A stretch of 64,000 nucleotides of DNA from Shewanella sp. TC10. GTDB lineage: Bacteria > Pseudomonadota > Gammaproteobacteria > Enterobacterales > Shewanellaceae. The notes under the pieces were generated by a model. The model was not told the DNA's origin. It was given only the letters and a program-made list of their open reading frames with translations, and did not search any database. How positions within the stretch are numbered: the first letter of the stretch is position 1; each line of letters starts with the position of its first letter. The position numbers were made by a program, and so were the translations under genes. Positions 10,525 through 20,601 of this stretch are shown piece by piece. The stretch covers positions 32,649-96,648 of the forward strand of contig NZ_VKHR01000013.1 in NCBI RefSeq assembly GCF_009663145.1. Reading direction: 5' to 3'.

Positions 10525-10556
10525 AATGAATAAAGCTAATAATTAAAGAGTTAACC

Positions 10557-12650
10557 CTACACCCCCATTTTTACTTTCCTAAAGTAGCGTTTAAACAAGG
10601 TTTGATGTTGTTCAATCTGCTTGTCACTCAATTGTTGGTATTGCAGTGCAATAAAGTGCTCTGTCATCTTGTCAAAATCAGCGGCTAATTGTGGTTGCTC
10701 TTGATGAACAGCTTGGTGGATAAAACTTGCAAATGCCTGTGGTGGCATAGTTTCTCGTTGATAACCTTTCTTAGCGAACTTAGCGCAAATCAGATTATAG
10801 CGTTTGATGATGGGATCTTGCTTGGGACTTAAGTTAAACACACCCGCATAATAGGCAATCACTAAAGCAATAATGCTAAAGCTAATGATCATTAATATGA
10901 TCATTTTACTGGTATTAACTTCCCCTAGCAGTTCACTGAGCACTTGTTGTTGACGCTCTTCATCAAACCCTAGTACCCAAACGCTCCAATAGAAATCTAA
11001 ACTGGCAATTTGCAAACGAATATCGTTAAGCCAAGGAATTTCTTTTACTCGTAAACTGGTAAATAGGCTGTCTTGCAAGTAGCTATCTTGACCGGTAAAC
11101 ATGGCATCGAAACCATCTAAAATTCTATCGGGTGCAATCATAGCGGTTGGATCAAATCTTACCCAGCCTTGTCCTTCAAACCAGACTTCGGTCCACGCAT
11201 GCGCCATATATTGATAGATGCTGTAGTAACCGGCTTTAGGGTTGTATTCACCGCCCTGATAGCCTGCGACCATACGAGCTGGAATGCCACTTGAGCGAGC
11301 CATAAACACTAATGCAGAGGCATAGTGGGAGCAAAACCCTGCTTTGTTATCAAACAAAAAATCATCCACTTGATTGCTACCTATCGGAGGCGGGCTCAGG
11401 GTATAAAAATAAGGTTGCTCAGTAAAATATCGCATCATTGCATTAATACGATTGACTGGGTTGGGGTAGTCTTGGGCAAATTGTTGCGCCAAAACTTGAG
11501 TTCTGGGATTTGTTTTACTAGGTAAAGTTAAATTAATTCGTTTTGCCTGCGGTGATAATTCAGTTTCTAATTTGCTGTTTGGGTAAGAGGTTACTCGATA
11601 GCTAAAACGTTGATCGATATTACGCAAAGAGAACAACCTAAAATCACTCATTTCTACTACATTTTCGGTAGGCGAGTACGCTTGGTCTAAACCAAATAAC
11701 CATTTCTGAAAGGTTGGCTCTGTGATGACTTGGTAATCCAGTGGATTCTGCATTTGTTCACTATCAGGTAGTGGACGGCTCGGTCTTTCGCCATAAATTT
11801 TAAGTTGTTGGTTTTTCCTGTCATTAGCCTGTTTCCAAGTACTTCCATTATATTCTTCCATAACCAAAGCTCGCCAATATAGCTGTTGATTAGGAATAAG
11901 CTGTGTTTTTGTTAGGTTAGTACTTTCATTATCAAACCCGACTCTAAATGCAAGAGCTGGTGAGCGTGTTAGCTTACTAATATCGCCTAGCGATATCTCA
12001 TCTGATATGCCAGTAGTGGCATTTTTCATACTCGGAGCTAACCATAGTGGCGGCAGGCGTGGGAATACGACAAATAGAAGTAATGCGAGTGGCAGGCTTT
12101 GTAAAAAGACTTTAAAACCAAAGGATAAGTTTACTTTTCTGCTGCTGTGTTGATATACGCTGATTAATACACAGGCATTAATGATACAGACGAATAATAG
12201 GTGTACAGCATCCAACATTCCTTGGCGCTCAAGCAGCGCAAATGCAATTAAGAAGTAACCCACCAACACGACGACTTTTACGTCTCGAATTTGGCGCATT
12301 TCTATATATTTAAGGGCATAACCGAGTAGTAACAGATTGACTAGCGCATTGAGCATACCAATCTCTTTAGCCACTAAAGCAAGAGTGGTGGCAGCGCCTA
12401 TGGCTAGGCTAGTGACGAGTAACCTAGGTGGTGCGGCGACTTTACCTAAATAAATGCCCACACGCCAGACAAAACAAATAGCGCAAATGCCAATGCTCCA
12501 CAGCGTGGCATCTTGATAGAGAGGAGATAACACTAAAACATTGGTGAGCAACAGCCAAAATAGGGTATTACGGCTGATGTTCTCATTAAAATCATCGTTA
12601 AATAATTCATTTGAGTTTGCAGTTTGAGGCGCTGATTTTTTAATTTTCAT
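10557..12650 (-). CDS. tgpA: Membrane-anchored transglutaminase-like protein (DUF3488 / TgpA family)
   Basis: This TgpA-type protein has several N-terminal membrane helices, a periplasmic transglutaminase-like domain, one further helix (near residue 555) and a cytoplasmic C-terminal tail. The likely catalytic triad is Cys440 (GFCSHYAS), His484 (AHAWTEVW) and Asp500 (RFDPTA). ATG at 12650 (MKIKKSAPQ, 697 residues) is preferred because GGAGGT lies four bases before it; an upstream ATG at 12677 would add nine residues and lacks such a site. The start lies inside the end of the DUF58 gene (11-base overlap). MoxR, DUF58 and TgpA genes form one operon. The natural substrate of this family is unknown; Pseudomonas TgpA is reported as important for viability. 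Confidence 0.88.
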   Translation of the reverse strand: MKIKKSAPQTANSNELFNDDFNENISRNTLFWLLLTNVLVLSPLYQDATLWSIGICAICFVWRVGIYLGKVAAPPRLLVTSLAIGAATTLALVAKEIGMLNALVNLLLLGYALKYIEMRQIRDVKVVVLVGYFLIAFALLERQGMLDAVHLLFVCIINACVLISVYQHSSRKVNLSFGFKVFLQSLPLALLLFVVFPRLPPLWLAPSMKNATTGISDEISLGDISKLTRSPALAFRVGFDNESTNLTKTQLIPNQQLYWRALVMEEYNGSTWKQANDRKNQQLKIYGERPSRPLPDSEQMQNPLDYQVITEPTFQKWLFGLDQAYSPTENVVEMSDFRLFSLRNIDQRFSYRVTSYPNSKLETELSPQAKRINLTLPSKTNPRTQVLAQQFAQDYPNPVNRINAMMRYFTEQPYFYTLSPPPIGSNQVDDFLFDNKAGFCSHYASALVFMARSSGIPARMVAGYQGGEYNPKAGYYSIYQYMAHAWTEVWFEGQGWVRFDPTAMIAPDRILDGFDAMFTGQDSYLQDSLFTSLRVKEIPWLNDIRLQIASLDFYWSVWVLGFDEERQQQVLSELLGEVNTSKMIILMIISFSIIALVIAYYAGVFNLSPKQDPIIKRYNLICAKFAKKGYQRETMPPQAFASFIHQAVHQEQPQLAADFDKMTEHFIALQYQQLSDKQIEQHQTLFKRYFRKVKMGV

Positions 12651-13698
12651 CTGCACCTCCATATGTTGATTTGGCATACAAAGCGATTAGCTGCTGGCAT
12701 TGTTTTCGATGTGCTTCACCACTGTCCTGTTCTATTACATGTTTGTGCAGTGCTAAACCAAAGACCTGCTGAGCTTGAGATAAGGTGTTAACTTGCCATG
12801 CGAGTTTACTTAGCTTTTGCTCAATATTAGTGCCTTGGGTGTCATCAAGACTTAGCCATACAGGTTTACCTTCTGGTTGAGCAAATTCTTTGGTTAGCAT
12901 GCCGCGGCCCTGAGCCCACTGTTTCCATGCAACTTGTTTTAACGACTCACCTTCAACATAAGTTTTTAAGCCTTTGTAATCATCAACCCCAGGTTGCAGT
13001 TTACCGTGGTCAAACTCACTCGTGTTATCGTCATCTAAACTTGTCAGTGACACTTGGGTGTTGAGTGGTTCGGCATAAATAATATGGTTTATATCTAGAT
13101 CAACATATGACCAGGTACGAAACAGTCCTAAAGGGAAGTTGGATGACACCTGTATCCGGCCTGGATTAAACTGGCCGCGCGCTTGAGGAGAAAATGCGAT
13201 GGTGGCATTGGTTGAATCATCAACTTCGGTCAAGCGAATATGGCGTTGCTCAGCAAAATTTAGACAAATTTGCTGGTGGCTAGTATGACTATTATTTTTA
13301 TTAATCTTACTGGATAAGCTTACCGGAAATGCGATGTTTTGGTTGGCATGTGTTTCAGGCGGTATTTGCGAGGTTAAGGTCAGCCCTGCCAAGTTTTTAT
13401 AACTGTAGATGATGCAAGTATGCAGCACACTTGCCAGCAATAAACTTAACCCAATGACTAAGTTGTTTTGATAATTAGTCCCGAAAAGGTACAGCACACA
13501 AATAAGTACAAACCAAGCAAGGCCAAATCCACTGGGCAGAATAAAGATGCTCTTATGGGTAAGGGTAACTTGATTGTTAGGTGGGATGCGTTTATTCAGC
13601 CACAGCCCCCAGCGCTGCTTTATTCGTTTAGGAATAAAGCGCGAATACCATTTGGGTTTAGGGCGGTAATGGGGCAGAGGGGCTGTTGATGATTTCAT
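12640..13698 (-). CDS. DUF58 domain-containing membrane protein
   Basis: The 352-residue protein has two adjacent membrane helices (about residues 48-98), then a mostly beta domain and a DUF58 domain with the hallmark block VEGESLKQVAWKQWAQGRGMLTKEF (key run KQVAWKQWA near residue 255), a von Willebrand A-like region. DUF58 proteins are nearly always paired with MoxR AAA+ ATPases, which are thought to act as chaperones or assembly factors for them. Here moxR ends five bases upstream and the transglutaminase gene starts inside its 3' end, so the three products are probably made together. The molecular function is not known. Confidence 0.85.
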   Translation of the reverse strand: MKSSTAPLPHYRPKPKWYSRFIPKRIKQRWGLWLNKRIPPNNQVTLTHKSIFILPSGFGLAWFVLICVLYLFGTNYQNNLVIGLSLLLASVLHTCIIYSYKNLAGLTLTSQIPPETHANQNIAFPVSLSSKINKNNSHTSHQQICLNFAEQRHIRLTEVDDSTNATIAFSPQARGQFNPGRIQVSSNFPLGLFRTWSYVDLDINHIIYAEPLNTQVSLTSLDDDNTSEFDHGKLQPGVDDYKGLKTYVEGESLKQVAWKQWAQGRGMLTKEFAQPEGKPVWLSLDDTQGTNIEQKLSKLAWQVNTLSQAQQVFGLALHKHVIEQDSGEAHRKQCQQLIALYAKSTYGGADEN

Positions 13699-13703
13699 AC
13701 TTG

Positions 13704-14615
13704 TTAACTAATCGGGTTAACACTGGCAAGAATATGATCTGACAAAGCTTGGCCTTGCAACTGACTGTTAGTGCGGATACGGTGCTCGGCCACGCAATGA
13801 AATACGGCTTGAATATCCTCTGGCACCACATAATTACGATGATGTAAAAACGCCCAGGCTTTAGCTGCATCTAACAGTGCGATACTGGCTCTAGGTGATA
13901 AACCGTTGCCGTCTGCTTGTTCACGAGAAAATTGTGCGAGATTAATAAGGTACTTAAGCACAGCATCTGATGCGCTAACTTTTTGTACTTGGTTTTGTAT
14001 GCTGATGAGTTCTGACGGCGTAAAACATTGCGATAGTGGCTCGGTAACACTTCGAGTGGTTAACCCTTTCAGCATTTCAAGCTCAGCTTGTTCATTTGGG
14101 TAGCCAATAGATATTCTCATCATAAATCGATCGAGTTGCGATTCAGGCAAAGGGAAAGTGCCTGATTGTTCTATAGGGTTTTGAGTGGCAATAACAAAAA
14201 AGGGTTTTGGGAGCGGGTGTGTCGTGCTGTCTAAGGTAATTTGGCGCTCGGCCATCGCTTCGAGAAGTGCACTTTGGGTTTTAGGGCTAGCTCGGTTAAT
14301 TTCATCGGCTAACAACATCTGATTGAAAATAGGCCCAGGATGAAAGGTAAATGCTTGCTGTTCTTGTTGGTAAATGGATACGCCAAGAATGTCGGCAGGT
14401 AACATGTCACTGGTAAATTGAATCCGTTGGTAGCTCATGCCTAATGAAGTGGCTAACGCTTGAGATAAACTGGTTTTCCCCATGCCTGGTAAGTCTTCAA
14501 TCAATAAATGACCTTTTGCTAAAATACAGGCCACAGCAAGTTTAATTTGCTCAGGTTTACCCAGTAATACACTTTCTAATTGCGATAATAATTGTTTTAG
14601 TTTTGACGCTGGCAC
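13704..14615 (-). CDS. MoxR-family AAA+ ATPase
   Basis: The 303-residue cytoplasmic ATPase has Walker A LPGMGKTS at residues 42-49, Walker B LLADEINRA around residues 101-109, and sensor 1 FVIATQNPIEQSG. These are classic MoxR (AAA_3) signatures. Translation begins at GTG (14613-14615), with GGAGT five bases ahead. It is the first gene of the moxR-DUF58-tgpA operon. MoxR proteins are thought to remodel or activate partners carrying vWA/DUF58 domains; the partner here is almost surely the next gene. A direct substrate cannot be read from sequence. Confidence 0.92.
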   Translation of the reverse strand: MPASKLKQLLSQLESVLLGKPEQIKLAVACILAKGHLLIEDLPGMGKTSLSQALATSLGMSYQRIQFTSDMLPADILGVSIYQQEQQAFTFHPGPIFNQMLLADEINRASPKTQSALLEAMAERQITLDSTTHPLPKPFFVIATQNPIEQSGTFPLPESQLDRFMMRISIGYPNEQAELEMLKGLTTRSVTEPLSQCFTPSELISIQNQVQKVSASDAVLKYLINLAQFSREQADGNGLSPRASIALLDAAKAWAFLHHRNYVVPEDIQAVFHCVAEHRIRTNSQLQGQALSDHILASVNPIS

Positions 14616-14768
14616 TCAGGACTCCGTTAGTTAACAAGCAAATATGTTATACCTGTTAACAAATACACCGAACCTATAACGTTACCTTGTCAGTAATTAG
14701 AAGGAAAGCACTTAACGAGATTAAGCTGTAAAAGTTTATTTGATCTTTATATAAAGCCCGTCAGCTAT

Positions 14769-16718
14769 TTAATACAAGAAGTTAAGCTCTTTTTTACTGA
14801 ACATGCTGATATCAGGACTATGAGATTGTTGATAAATCAAACGGTAGCTTAATACAGCTTGGACGTATTCACGGGTTTCTTTATAGGGAATGGTTTCAAT
14901 AAAGCTCATGACATCTAATTTTCCGTCAGATTCTTTTAGCCAACGTTTAACTCGGTGAGGCCCCGCATTGTATGCCGCCGAAGCCAATACGCGGTTATTA
15001 TCGAACTGCTTTAATAACTCACCATAATAAGCACTGCCAAGCTGTACGTTATAGTCAACTTTATATAAGTCGTTTTTTCGCTTAAATGTGAGCTTGTTTT
15101 TACGAGCTGTTTCTTTGGCCGTTGCAGGCATCAGTTGCATCAAGCCGCGAGCACCCACACCCGATGTCGCGTATGGATAAAATGCGCTTTCACGCCTTGC
15201 TATCGCGCGTATCTCATCGATATTGACTTTATATTTTTTACTGGCCTTTTCAAACTCTTTTTGGGCTGCTGGAGGAAAGCGTAATTTTAGGCTATTCCAT
15301 TGTTTAGCTTGAATACTGGCCTCTACACTGTAATCAAACCAACCTTGCTTAAGGGCATATAGCCCATACTCAGCGCGCATTGGATTTGATTGCCTGCGTA
15401 GCATGTGAACCCATTCATTACGGGCATCACGGGTTTTGTCCATTGCAATAAGCTCAATAATTCTGGCCATTGCTGGGTCATCGTTCAGCCTTGCTGCAAG
15501 CGCGGGGTTTGATTGTAAATTATCATCGTTCATAGCAAGTGGCGCTTTGATGGTTTGCGCGGTATGAAAACCGTAAAAGTTACGTGCCTGACTGAGTTGT
15601 TTAGAGATTTGTTCAGATTGAAGCTTATCGGCATCAGTTTTAGCATTCTCGCTCAGATAACGTGCTTGCCAATATTGCCAGCGAGAGTCGTCAATCACAT
15701 CGTCACTGAGTAAAGCAAGGTAATGTTTTATGGTGTCAGTATCTTGCTCACTAATGGCCCAACGAAGTCTTATTTGAAATAAATCATCAGAGTCTAGAGT
15801 GGGTAAACTCGCGTCAATGTGTTCAAGTAAATCCGCTTCTTTATAGATAAGCGCTCGGCGGACAATGTAGCGGTTTAACTGCTGTCCTTTAATGGCGTTA
15901 AATCGATTGGCTTTGTCGTATTTTTTGTAAAGCTTAACTGCTTGCTTGAGGTCTTTTCGGGCAAGTTTTCTGAGGCCAACCGTGACGATGTCACCTACCA
16001 TGGGTGATTTAGAGGAAAATTTGCGGGTATGACGCAAGCTATTTGGATCGCGATATACTGAAATGAGCAGCTCAGCTTCAGCTTTATTCTTGGTTATTTT
16101 TCTTGCTAAATACTGGGTGAGCCCGTACTGACTTTCATTAAAACTTAACAGCATCCTTGACCAAATCAATGATTGAGAGCGTTTTCCTGCTTTAGTCCAT
16201 TCGCTGAAAAGTACGTCACACTCTTTGGGGCGTGAACGACCATACTGCCATAATCTTTCTGCGCCATCGAAGGCCACTTTTGAATTACCTTGGGATAGCT
16301 GCGCTCTAAAATAATAGCATTGCAAGGCGGTATCATTGGGTGTGTTAGGTGAGATTGCTAGAAAGTTTTTCCATTGTTTACGCTTGCCTGCATTTTTTAA
16401 ATAGCGGTATCGCAAGTTGTTATATAGCGGTGTAGCATTGAAAGCTTCGATAGCAGTATGTGCTTGCTCACCATTAAGTTTTAAGATGCTGGCACCTTTT
16501 TCATGGTAATCAAGATAGACGTTAAGCGGGTAGTCCCCAAGCTTTGTACGTAACTTGTTATAGGTTTTCATTTGTCTTTTATCCAGTGCTTTTCGAGCAT
16601 CCAGATATAATTGCTGATCAGCGCTATAACTAATCTCTTTAGCGATAGCACGATGACTCAAGCCTTGCATTAAAAGCAAGGCGAGGGTGACCAATGAAAA
16701 ATACACCATGTTACGCAT
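14769..16718 (-). CDS. slt: Soluble lytic murein transglycosylase (Slt70-like)
   Basis: Slt cleaves the MurNAc-GlcNAc bond in peptidoglycan, forming 1,6-anhydro ends, and acts in the periplasm during wall turnover. The 649-residue product starts with a signal peptide (residues 1-27, ending near SHRAIAK), has a long alpha-superhelical U/L region, and ends in an SLT domain with RRESAFYPYATSGVGARGLM from about residue 508. The catalytic Glu is about residue 510 in RRESAF. The length matches E. coli Slt70 (645). A GGAGG lies ten bases before the ATG. It stands alone between moxR and rmuC, on the same strand as both, with over 150 bases on each side. Confidence 0.95.
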   Translation of the reverse strand: MRNMVYFSLVTLALLLMQGLSHRAIAKEISYSADQQLYLDARKALDKRQMKTYNKLRTKLGDYPLNVYLDYHEKGASILKLNGEQAHTAIEAFNATPLYNNLRYRYLKNAGKRKQWKNFLAISPNTPNDTALQCYYFRAQLSQGNSKVAFDGAERLWQYGRSRPKECDVLFSEWTKAGKRSQSLIWSRMLLSFNESQYGLTQYLARKITKNKAEAELLISVYRDPNSLRHTRKFSSKSPMVGDIVTVGLRKLARKDLKQAVKLYKKYDKANRFNAIKGQQLNRYIVRRALIYKEADLLEHIDASLPTLDSDDLFQIRLRWAISEQDTDTIKHYLALLSDDVIDDSRWQYWQARYLSENAKTDADKLQSEQISKQLSQARNFYGFHTAQTIKAPLAMNDDNLQSNPALAARLNDDPAMARIIELIAMDKTRDARNEWVHMLRRQSNPMRAEYGLYALKQGWFDYSVEASIQAKQWNSLKLRFPPAAQKEFEKASKKYKVNIDEIRAIARRESAFYPYATSGVGARGLMQLMPATAKETARKNKLTFKRKNDLYKVDYNVQLGSAYYGELLKQFDNNRVLASAAYNAGPHRVKRWLKESDGKLDVMSFIETIPYKETREYVQAVLSYRLIYQQSHSPDISMFSKKELNFLY

Positions 16719-16993
16719 AATAATGAGACCTCCGCCTCAGTACGACTTCGTTGCGAAAACTTAACTTGAGTAAGGTTTTTGCCGAACTCAGCAGTGTTGT
16801 AATTTATATCTTGTGGTTAAACGGGTCTAACTCAACATAATATAAGTCAATTAATTCCACCTGAATTAATTTAATATAAAAACGCTCGATAAACTCATTA
16901 ATAAATCAACTCAACCAAAATAATAGTGCAAATAGCCATTTATGCGCTGTTAATTTTGGTTCATTTTAAGCTCATTTGGTTACTTATAATTGA

Positions 16994-18475
16994 TTAGTGC
17001 TCTTTTGAGTCATCTAATGCTTTGTTGATAAGTTGCGGGTCTAAGTTTTTGCTGGTTTCCACGCCTAGTTTTTGCATGTTATGAGCCTGTCTTATCAGGT
17101 TACCTTTACCCTGTGACAGTTTGCTCATTGCTTGCTGATATGTTTTATCAGCTGTTTCTAGTGCTCTGCCTAATTTATCCATATCTTCAACATAGCCACA
17201 CAGTTTGTCATAAATTTTAGCCGCTTGAGCAGCAATGCTTTGGGCGTTTTGATTTTGATATTCGTAGCGCCAAATATTATTAATGGTGCGCAGTGCGACC
17301 AATAAGTTGGTTGGGCTGACTAACATAATATTATGATCGAGAGCAAAACTGACTAAAGCTGGGTCAGATTCAAGTGCGAGTAAAAAAGCAGGCTCAATTG
17401 GGATAAACATCAACACATAATCGAGACTCTTTAGACCATGTAACTTGTGATAATCTTTGTGGCTTAAACCTTTAATGTGTTGTCGAATAGACAATGCTAA
17501 TTCTTTAATGGCCTGCTGCTGCACGATTTCATCGTCGCTATTAAAAAAGCGCTCGTATGCCACTAGTGACATTTTTGCATCGATAACCACATCTTTTTGC
17601 TCAGGAAGGTGAACAATCACGTCTGGCTTAAAGCGTTTACCTTGTTCATCTTTTAAATCTTGCTGAGTATCGTATTCATGACCTTCTCGCAGGCCACTTT
17701 CTTGCAATACTCGCTCTAGGATAACTTCGCCCCAATTACCTTGTTGCTTATTATCACCTTTAAGGGCTTTGGTTAAGTTAATCGCATCTTGGCTCATCTT
17801 AAGATTAAGGTCTTTAAGATGGTCAAGCTGGTGTTTTAATGCGCTACGCTCAGTTTGCTCTTGAGTATAGGATTCGCGTATTTGCTGTCTAAATCCTTCT
17901 AGTTGCTGCTTAAGCGGACCAAGGACGCCATCTATTTGAGTGACGTTTTGCTGCTTAAAGTTTTCACTTCGTTCTTCAAAAATGCGGTTAGCCAAGTTTT
18001 CAAATTGCAGTTTTAATCTTTCTTCTGCACTTTCAAGCAATGCAATTTTATCATTGAGCGCTGCTTTTTCAGTATTTGCTTGAGCTTGAATACTTTGCTG
18101 CATGGCGTTAGATTTTGATAGGGCCAGTTGAGTTTCCATAAACTTACGCTGGCCGTCAGCTAAGGTTTGCTCTAATTGAGGAATACGCTCGGCTTGAGCT
18201 TCTAATTTGGATAACTGAGCAATGAGTAATTCAGCTCTTTCGCGGGTCTTAAGCAACGCGTCTTCTTTCTCATCAATTTGCTGTTGTAATAGGGCTTGTT
18301 TGATCTCTAAGTCAGATTGTAATTGACTCATTTCATCAGCAATTTTGTCTCTGTGTTGTTCCCAGCGCTGACGGGTTAATCTTTGGTTAAGTAAGGCGCC
18401 AATCAGTAAGCCTAGAAAGGCTGCAGCGGATAATGCGATGATTTCGGCGATAGATAAAGAAGTGGGAAGCGTCAT
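16994..18475 (-). CDS. rmuC: DNA recombination protein RmuC
   Basis: RmuC has a membrane anchor, a long coiled coil and a nuclease-like fold, and is reported to limit inversions at short inverted repeats. The chosen start (18475) gives MTLPTSLSIAEIIALSAAAFLGLLIG, an N-terminal membrane helix as expected; 493 residues compares well with E. coli (475). An in-frame ATG at 18580 would add 35 residues without hydrophobic character, so it is less likely. The coiled coil covers roughly residues 35-190. The conserved core includes GNWGEVILERVLQESGLREG and DVVIDAKMSLVAYERF. AGGT lies eight bases before the chosen ATG. Confidence 0.92.
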   Translation of the reverse strand: MTLPTSLSIAEIIALSAAAFLGLLIGALLNQRLTRQRWEQHRDKIADEMSQLQSDLEIKQALLQQQIDEKEDALLKTRERAELLIAQLSKLEAQAERIPQLEQTLADGQRKFMETQLALSKSNAMQQSIQAQANTEKAALNDKIALLESAEERLKLQFENLANRIFEERSENFKQQNVTQIDGVLGPLKQQLEGFRQQIRESYTQEQTERSALKHQLDHLKDLNLKMSQDAINLTKALKGDNKQQGNWGEVILERVLQESGLREGHEYDTQQDLKDEQGKRFKPDVIVHLPEQKDVVIDAKMSLVAYERFFNSDDEIVQQQAIKELALSIRQHIKGLSHKDYHKLHGLKSLDYVLMFIPIEPAFLLALESDPALVSFALDHNIMLVSPTNLLVALRTINNIWRYEYQNQNAQSIAAQAAKIYDKLCGYVEDMDKLGRALETADKTYQQAMSKLSQGKGNLIRQAHNMQKLGVETSKNLDPQLINKALDDSKEH

Positions 18476-18675
18476 GATTTCGACCTGCTGAAAATGATGC
18501 TTAAGATTCTCATGCCACTTGTGCAGGCGCAAGGGAGTAAAAGGGGATTTAATACTTAAGCGCTTAATTAATAAACTCAAAAGCTAAACTTTTTGAAATT
18601 TATATCCGTATTAAACTGTCTTATAGTTTATCGAAGCGGTTAATTTTGTTCTAAGTGAGCAGCAAGGAGTGATTC

Positions 18676-19710
18676 ATGGTATCTAAAAAAGGCTTTACTA
18701 AAGGGATTATCAATAAACCGTCATGGTCACTCAAAGACAATGAGGTGACCCCCGAAAGTGTATTCAGCGACAGACGTAACATTGTTAAAGCACTCGGATT
18801 AGGGGCATTAGGTGCCAGTTTACCTGGTCAAGTTCAAGCGGGTTTATTTGATTTATTTGGAAGTGAAGAAAAGCCAGCATTTGCTGTTCAAGGCCTTGAT
18901 TACAGTAAGCCAAGTCAATTTCAGATTAGTGACCGCTTAACTCCTGAGGATAAAATTACTCGCCATAACAATTTCTACGAATTTGGTACCAGCAAACAAG
19001 ACCCATTTGAAAATGCCCAGCAGTTTCAAGTTAATCCGTGGGAATTAAGAATTGAAGGGTTAGTAGACAAGCCTTTGACTCTTGATTTAAATGATTTAAC
19101 GACCAAGTTTGATCTTGAAGAACGTGTATACCGCTTACGCTGTGTTGAAGCTTGGTCAATGGTTGTGCCTTGGATTGGTTTCTCATTAGCAGAGCTATTA
19201 ACAATGGCTGGAGTTTCTAATAAGGCAACCCATGTTGCTTTTGAAACCTTATTTGATCCTGACCAAATGCCTGGGCAAAAAAACCGTTTAATGGGCGGAG
19301 GTATTCATTATCCTTATGTTGAAGGCTTAACCATTAATGAAGCGATGAATGAGCTACCATTTTTAGCGGTTGGCCTCTACGGTAAAACTTTACCACCACA
19401 AAACGGTGCTCCAGTCAGGTTGGTATTACCGTGGAAATACGGTTTTAAAAGCATTAAATCTGTGGTTAAAATTCGAGTGACAGACAAGCAGCCACCAACC
19501 AGCTGGAATCAATTAGCACCCCATGAGTATGGTTTTTATGCCAACGTCAATCCGCAGGTGGATCATCCAAGATGGTCTCAGGCATCTGAGCGAAGCATTG
19601 GCGAGGGTGGCTTATTTTCGGCTAAACGAATTCCTACCCAGATGTTTAATGGCTATGGAGAGCAGGTGGCGGATTTATATAAAAACCTAGATTTAAGGAA
19701 GTACTATTGA
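18676..19710 (+). CDS. msrP: Periplasmic methionine sulfoxide reductase, molybdenum catalytic subunit MsrP (YedY)
   Basis: MsrP reduces methionine sulfoxide in oxidised envelope proteins, with electrons coming from the membrane haem protein MsrQ. The 344-residue precursor has a Tat signal, [19 protein letters not shown] (twin Arg at 33-34), needed to export the folded molybdopterin enzyme. The molybdenum-ligating Cys is Cys156 in YRLRCVEAW, followed by the family block [18 protein letters not shown] precedes the ATG with normal spacing. The stop overlaps the msrQ start (TTGA), so the two are translationally coupled. Length matches E. coli (334). Confidence 0.96.
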   Translation: MVSKKGFTKGIINKPSWSLKDNEVTPESVFSDRRNIVKALGLGALGASLPGQVQAGLFDLFGSEEKPAFAVQGLDYSKPSQFQISDRLTPEDKITRHNNFYEFGTSKQDPFENAQQFQVNPWELRIEGLVDKPLTLDLNDLTTKFDLEERVYRLRCVEAWSMVVPWIGFSLAELLTMAGVSNKATHVAFETLFDPDQMPGQKNRLMGGGIHYPYVEGLTINEAMNELPFLAVGLYGKTLPPQNGAPVRLVLPWKYGFKSIKSVVKIRVTDKQPPTSWNQLAPHEYGFYANVNPQVDHPRWSQASERSIGEGGLFSAKRIPTQMFNGYGEQVADLYKNLDLRKYY

Positions 19711-20315
19711 AGCGCTTAACACCTAGAGGTTTATTCTGGCTTAAAGGCTTATTACATTTAAGTTTTTTGAGCCCGATTATTTACTTAGTCGCAATGGTAT
19801 TGACTGATAACGCCGGTGGCGATCCCGTGCAATATATTATTCATTATACGGGCATGGGGGCGATTAATGCATTAGTGGTGACGCTACTGATATCCCCAAT
19901 AGCAAAACGATTTAAGCAAGGTTTGTTGTTGCAAACGAGAAGGCTAGTCGGTTTATATGTATTTGCTTATGCTAGCCTGCATATCGCCGCTTTTATCAGT
20001 TTAGACTTACTGTTTGCCTGGGGATTCTTATTTGAGGAAATTATTAAAAGGCCTTATATATTAGTCGGCGCAGCAAGCTTTATTATTGCTAGCTTATTGG
20101 CATTAACTTCTTTTCAAGCGGTTAAGCGTAAGATGGGTAAGGGATGGCAGTCATTACATAATTGGATTTATTTAATGGCATTGTTAGCTCCTGTACACTT
20201 TTATTGGTCGGTTAAATCTGAAATTATCGAACCAAGCATCTATATTGGCGTGTTCGTTTTGTTACTTTGGTTTAGAAGAAAGGCCATCAAGCAGTGGTTG
20301 TTTAAATCTGCATAA
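19707..20315 (+). CDS. msrQ: Haem-binding membrane subunit MsrQ (YedZ) of the MsrPQ system
   Basis: MsrQ is a six-helix inner-membrane b-haem protein that passes quinol-derived electrons to MsrP. The 202-residue product is almost entirely hydrophobic, with likely haem histidines in [15 protein letters not shown] and PVHFYW. Translation begins at TTG (19707-19709), overlapping the msrP TGA by three bases; AAGGA is about eight bases upstream. It ends the msrPQ operon, with an intrinsic terminator about 90 bases downstream. Confidence 0.93.
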   Translation: MKRLTPRGLFWLKGLLHLSFLSPIIYLVAMVLTDNAGGDPVQYIIHYTGMGAINALVVTLLISPIAKRFKQGLLLQTRRLVGLYVFAYASLHIAAFISLDLLFAWGFLFEEIIKRPYILVGAASFIIASLLALTSFQAVKRKMGKGWQSLHNWIYLMALLAPVHFYWSVKSEIIEPSIYIGVFVLLLWFRRKAIKQWLFKSA

Positions 20316-20402
20316 CTGTGTCAATTATTGATAATCGCCGCTAATACAGATTGTTATACTTTTACCTGGCGCCGATACGTTGATTTGTTTTTTGTTATCA
20401 AT

Positions 20403-20429
20403 AAGTGGTTGGCTCAACCGCTTCTTTTT
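20403..20429 (+). terminator. Intrinsic terminator after msrPQ
   Basis: AAGTGGTTG (20403-20411) pairs over nine positions with CAACCGCTT (20415-20423) across a three-base loop, followed by CTTTTT. It would end the msrPQ transcript. Because an extended -10 (TGTTATACT, 20352-20360) lies just upstream, it could alternatively be an early attenuator of a transcript toward the MgtE-like gene. Confidence 0.75.
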
Positions 20430-20488
20430 GCTCACTTTAACTTTGTGTCATATCTTTGTTATTTTTAGCTTTTCCTGAGAGATTATCT

Positions 20489-20517
20489 TTTTCAAAGCTG
20501 CAAGCCTTTGATATATT
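20489..20517 (+). promoter_or_regulatory. Putative promoter of the MgtE-like transporter leader
   Basis: TTTTCA (20489-20494) and TATATT (20512-20517) are separated by 17 bases and followed by a GC-rich start region (GCGCGGCGC). Transcription would begin near 20524, leaving a leader of about 290 bases. The call is by consensus only. Confidence 0.45.
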
Positions 20518-20556
20518 GCGCGGCGCTGGAATAACCAGTCTTATTTGGAAATGACA

Positions 20557-20601
20557 ATGAAAACGACCGATTATCCTCCTAGTAGAAAGGGAGAAAAATA
20601 A
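20557..20601 (+). CDS. Putative 14-codon leader peptide with Pro-Pro
   Basis: ATG at 20557 opens MKTTDYPPSRKGEK and a TAA stop at 20599-20601; an ATG two codons earlier (20551) would add MT. TTTGGA lies just upstream as a possible ribosome site. The peptide has a Tyr-Pro-Pro run, and its last codons are the left arm of a 14-bp long-range stem. Mg2+-transporter leaders in enterobacteria (mgtL, mgtM) also use short proline-rich ORFs; no sequence kinship is claimed. Function is inferred from position alone. Confidence 0.4.
   Translation: MKTTDYPPSRKGEK

Larger units (their letters stand above)
9565..10556. other. Gene-free intergenic region built from repeats
   Basis: About 990 bases between recC and the transglutaminase operon hold no credible gene. 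The segment contains two divergent inverted copies of one element (9917-10020 and 10411-10524), a 20-bp tandem duplication (10135-10174), and short palindromes such as GGCCATGGACGGCC near 10358. A 66-codon open frame crossing the first copy looks like a by-product of the repeat. The style, GC-rich hairpins with CGAAGTTT/CGAAATT and AAGCGA ends, resembles dispersed intergenic repeats of Shewanella. Confidence 0.7.
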
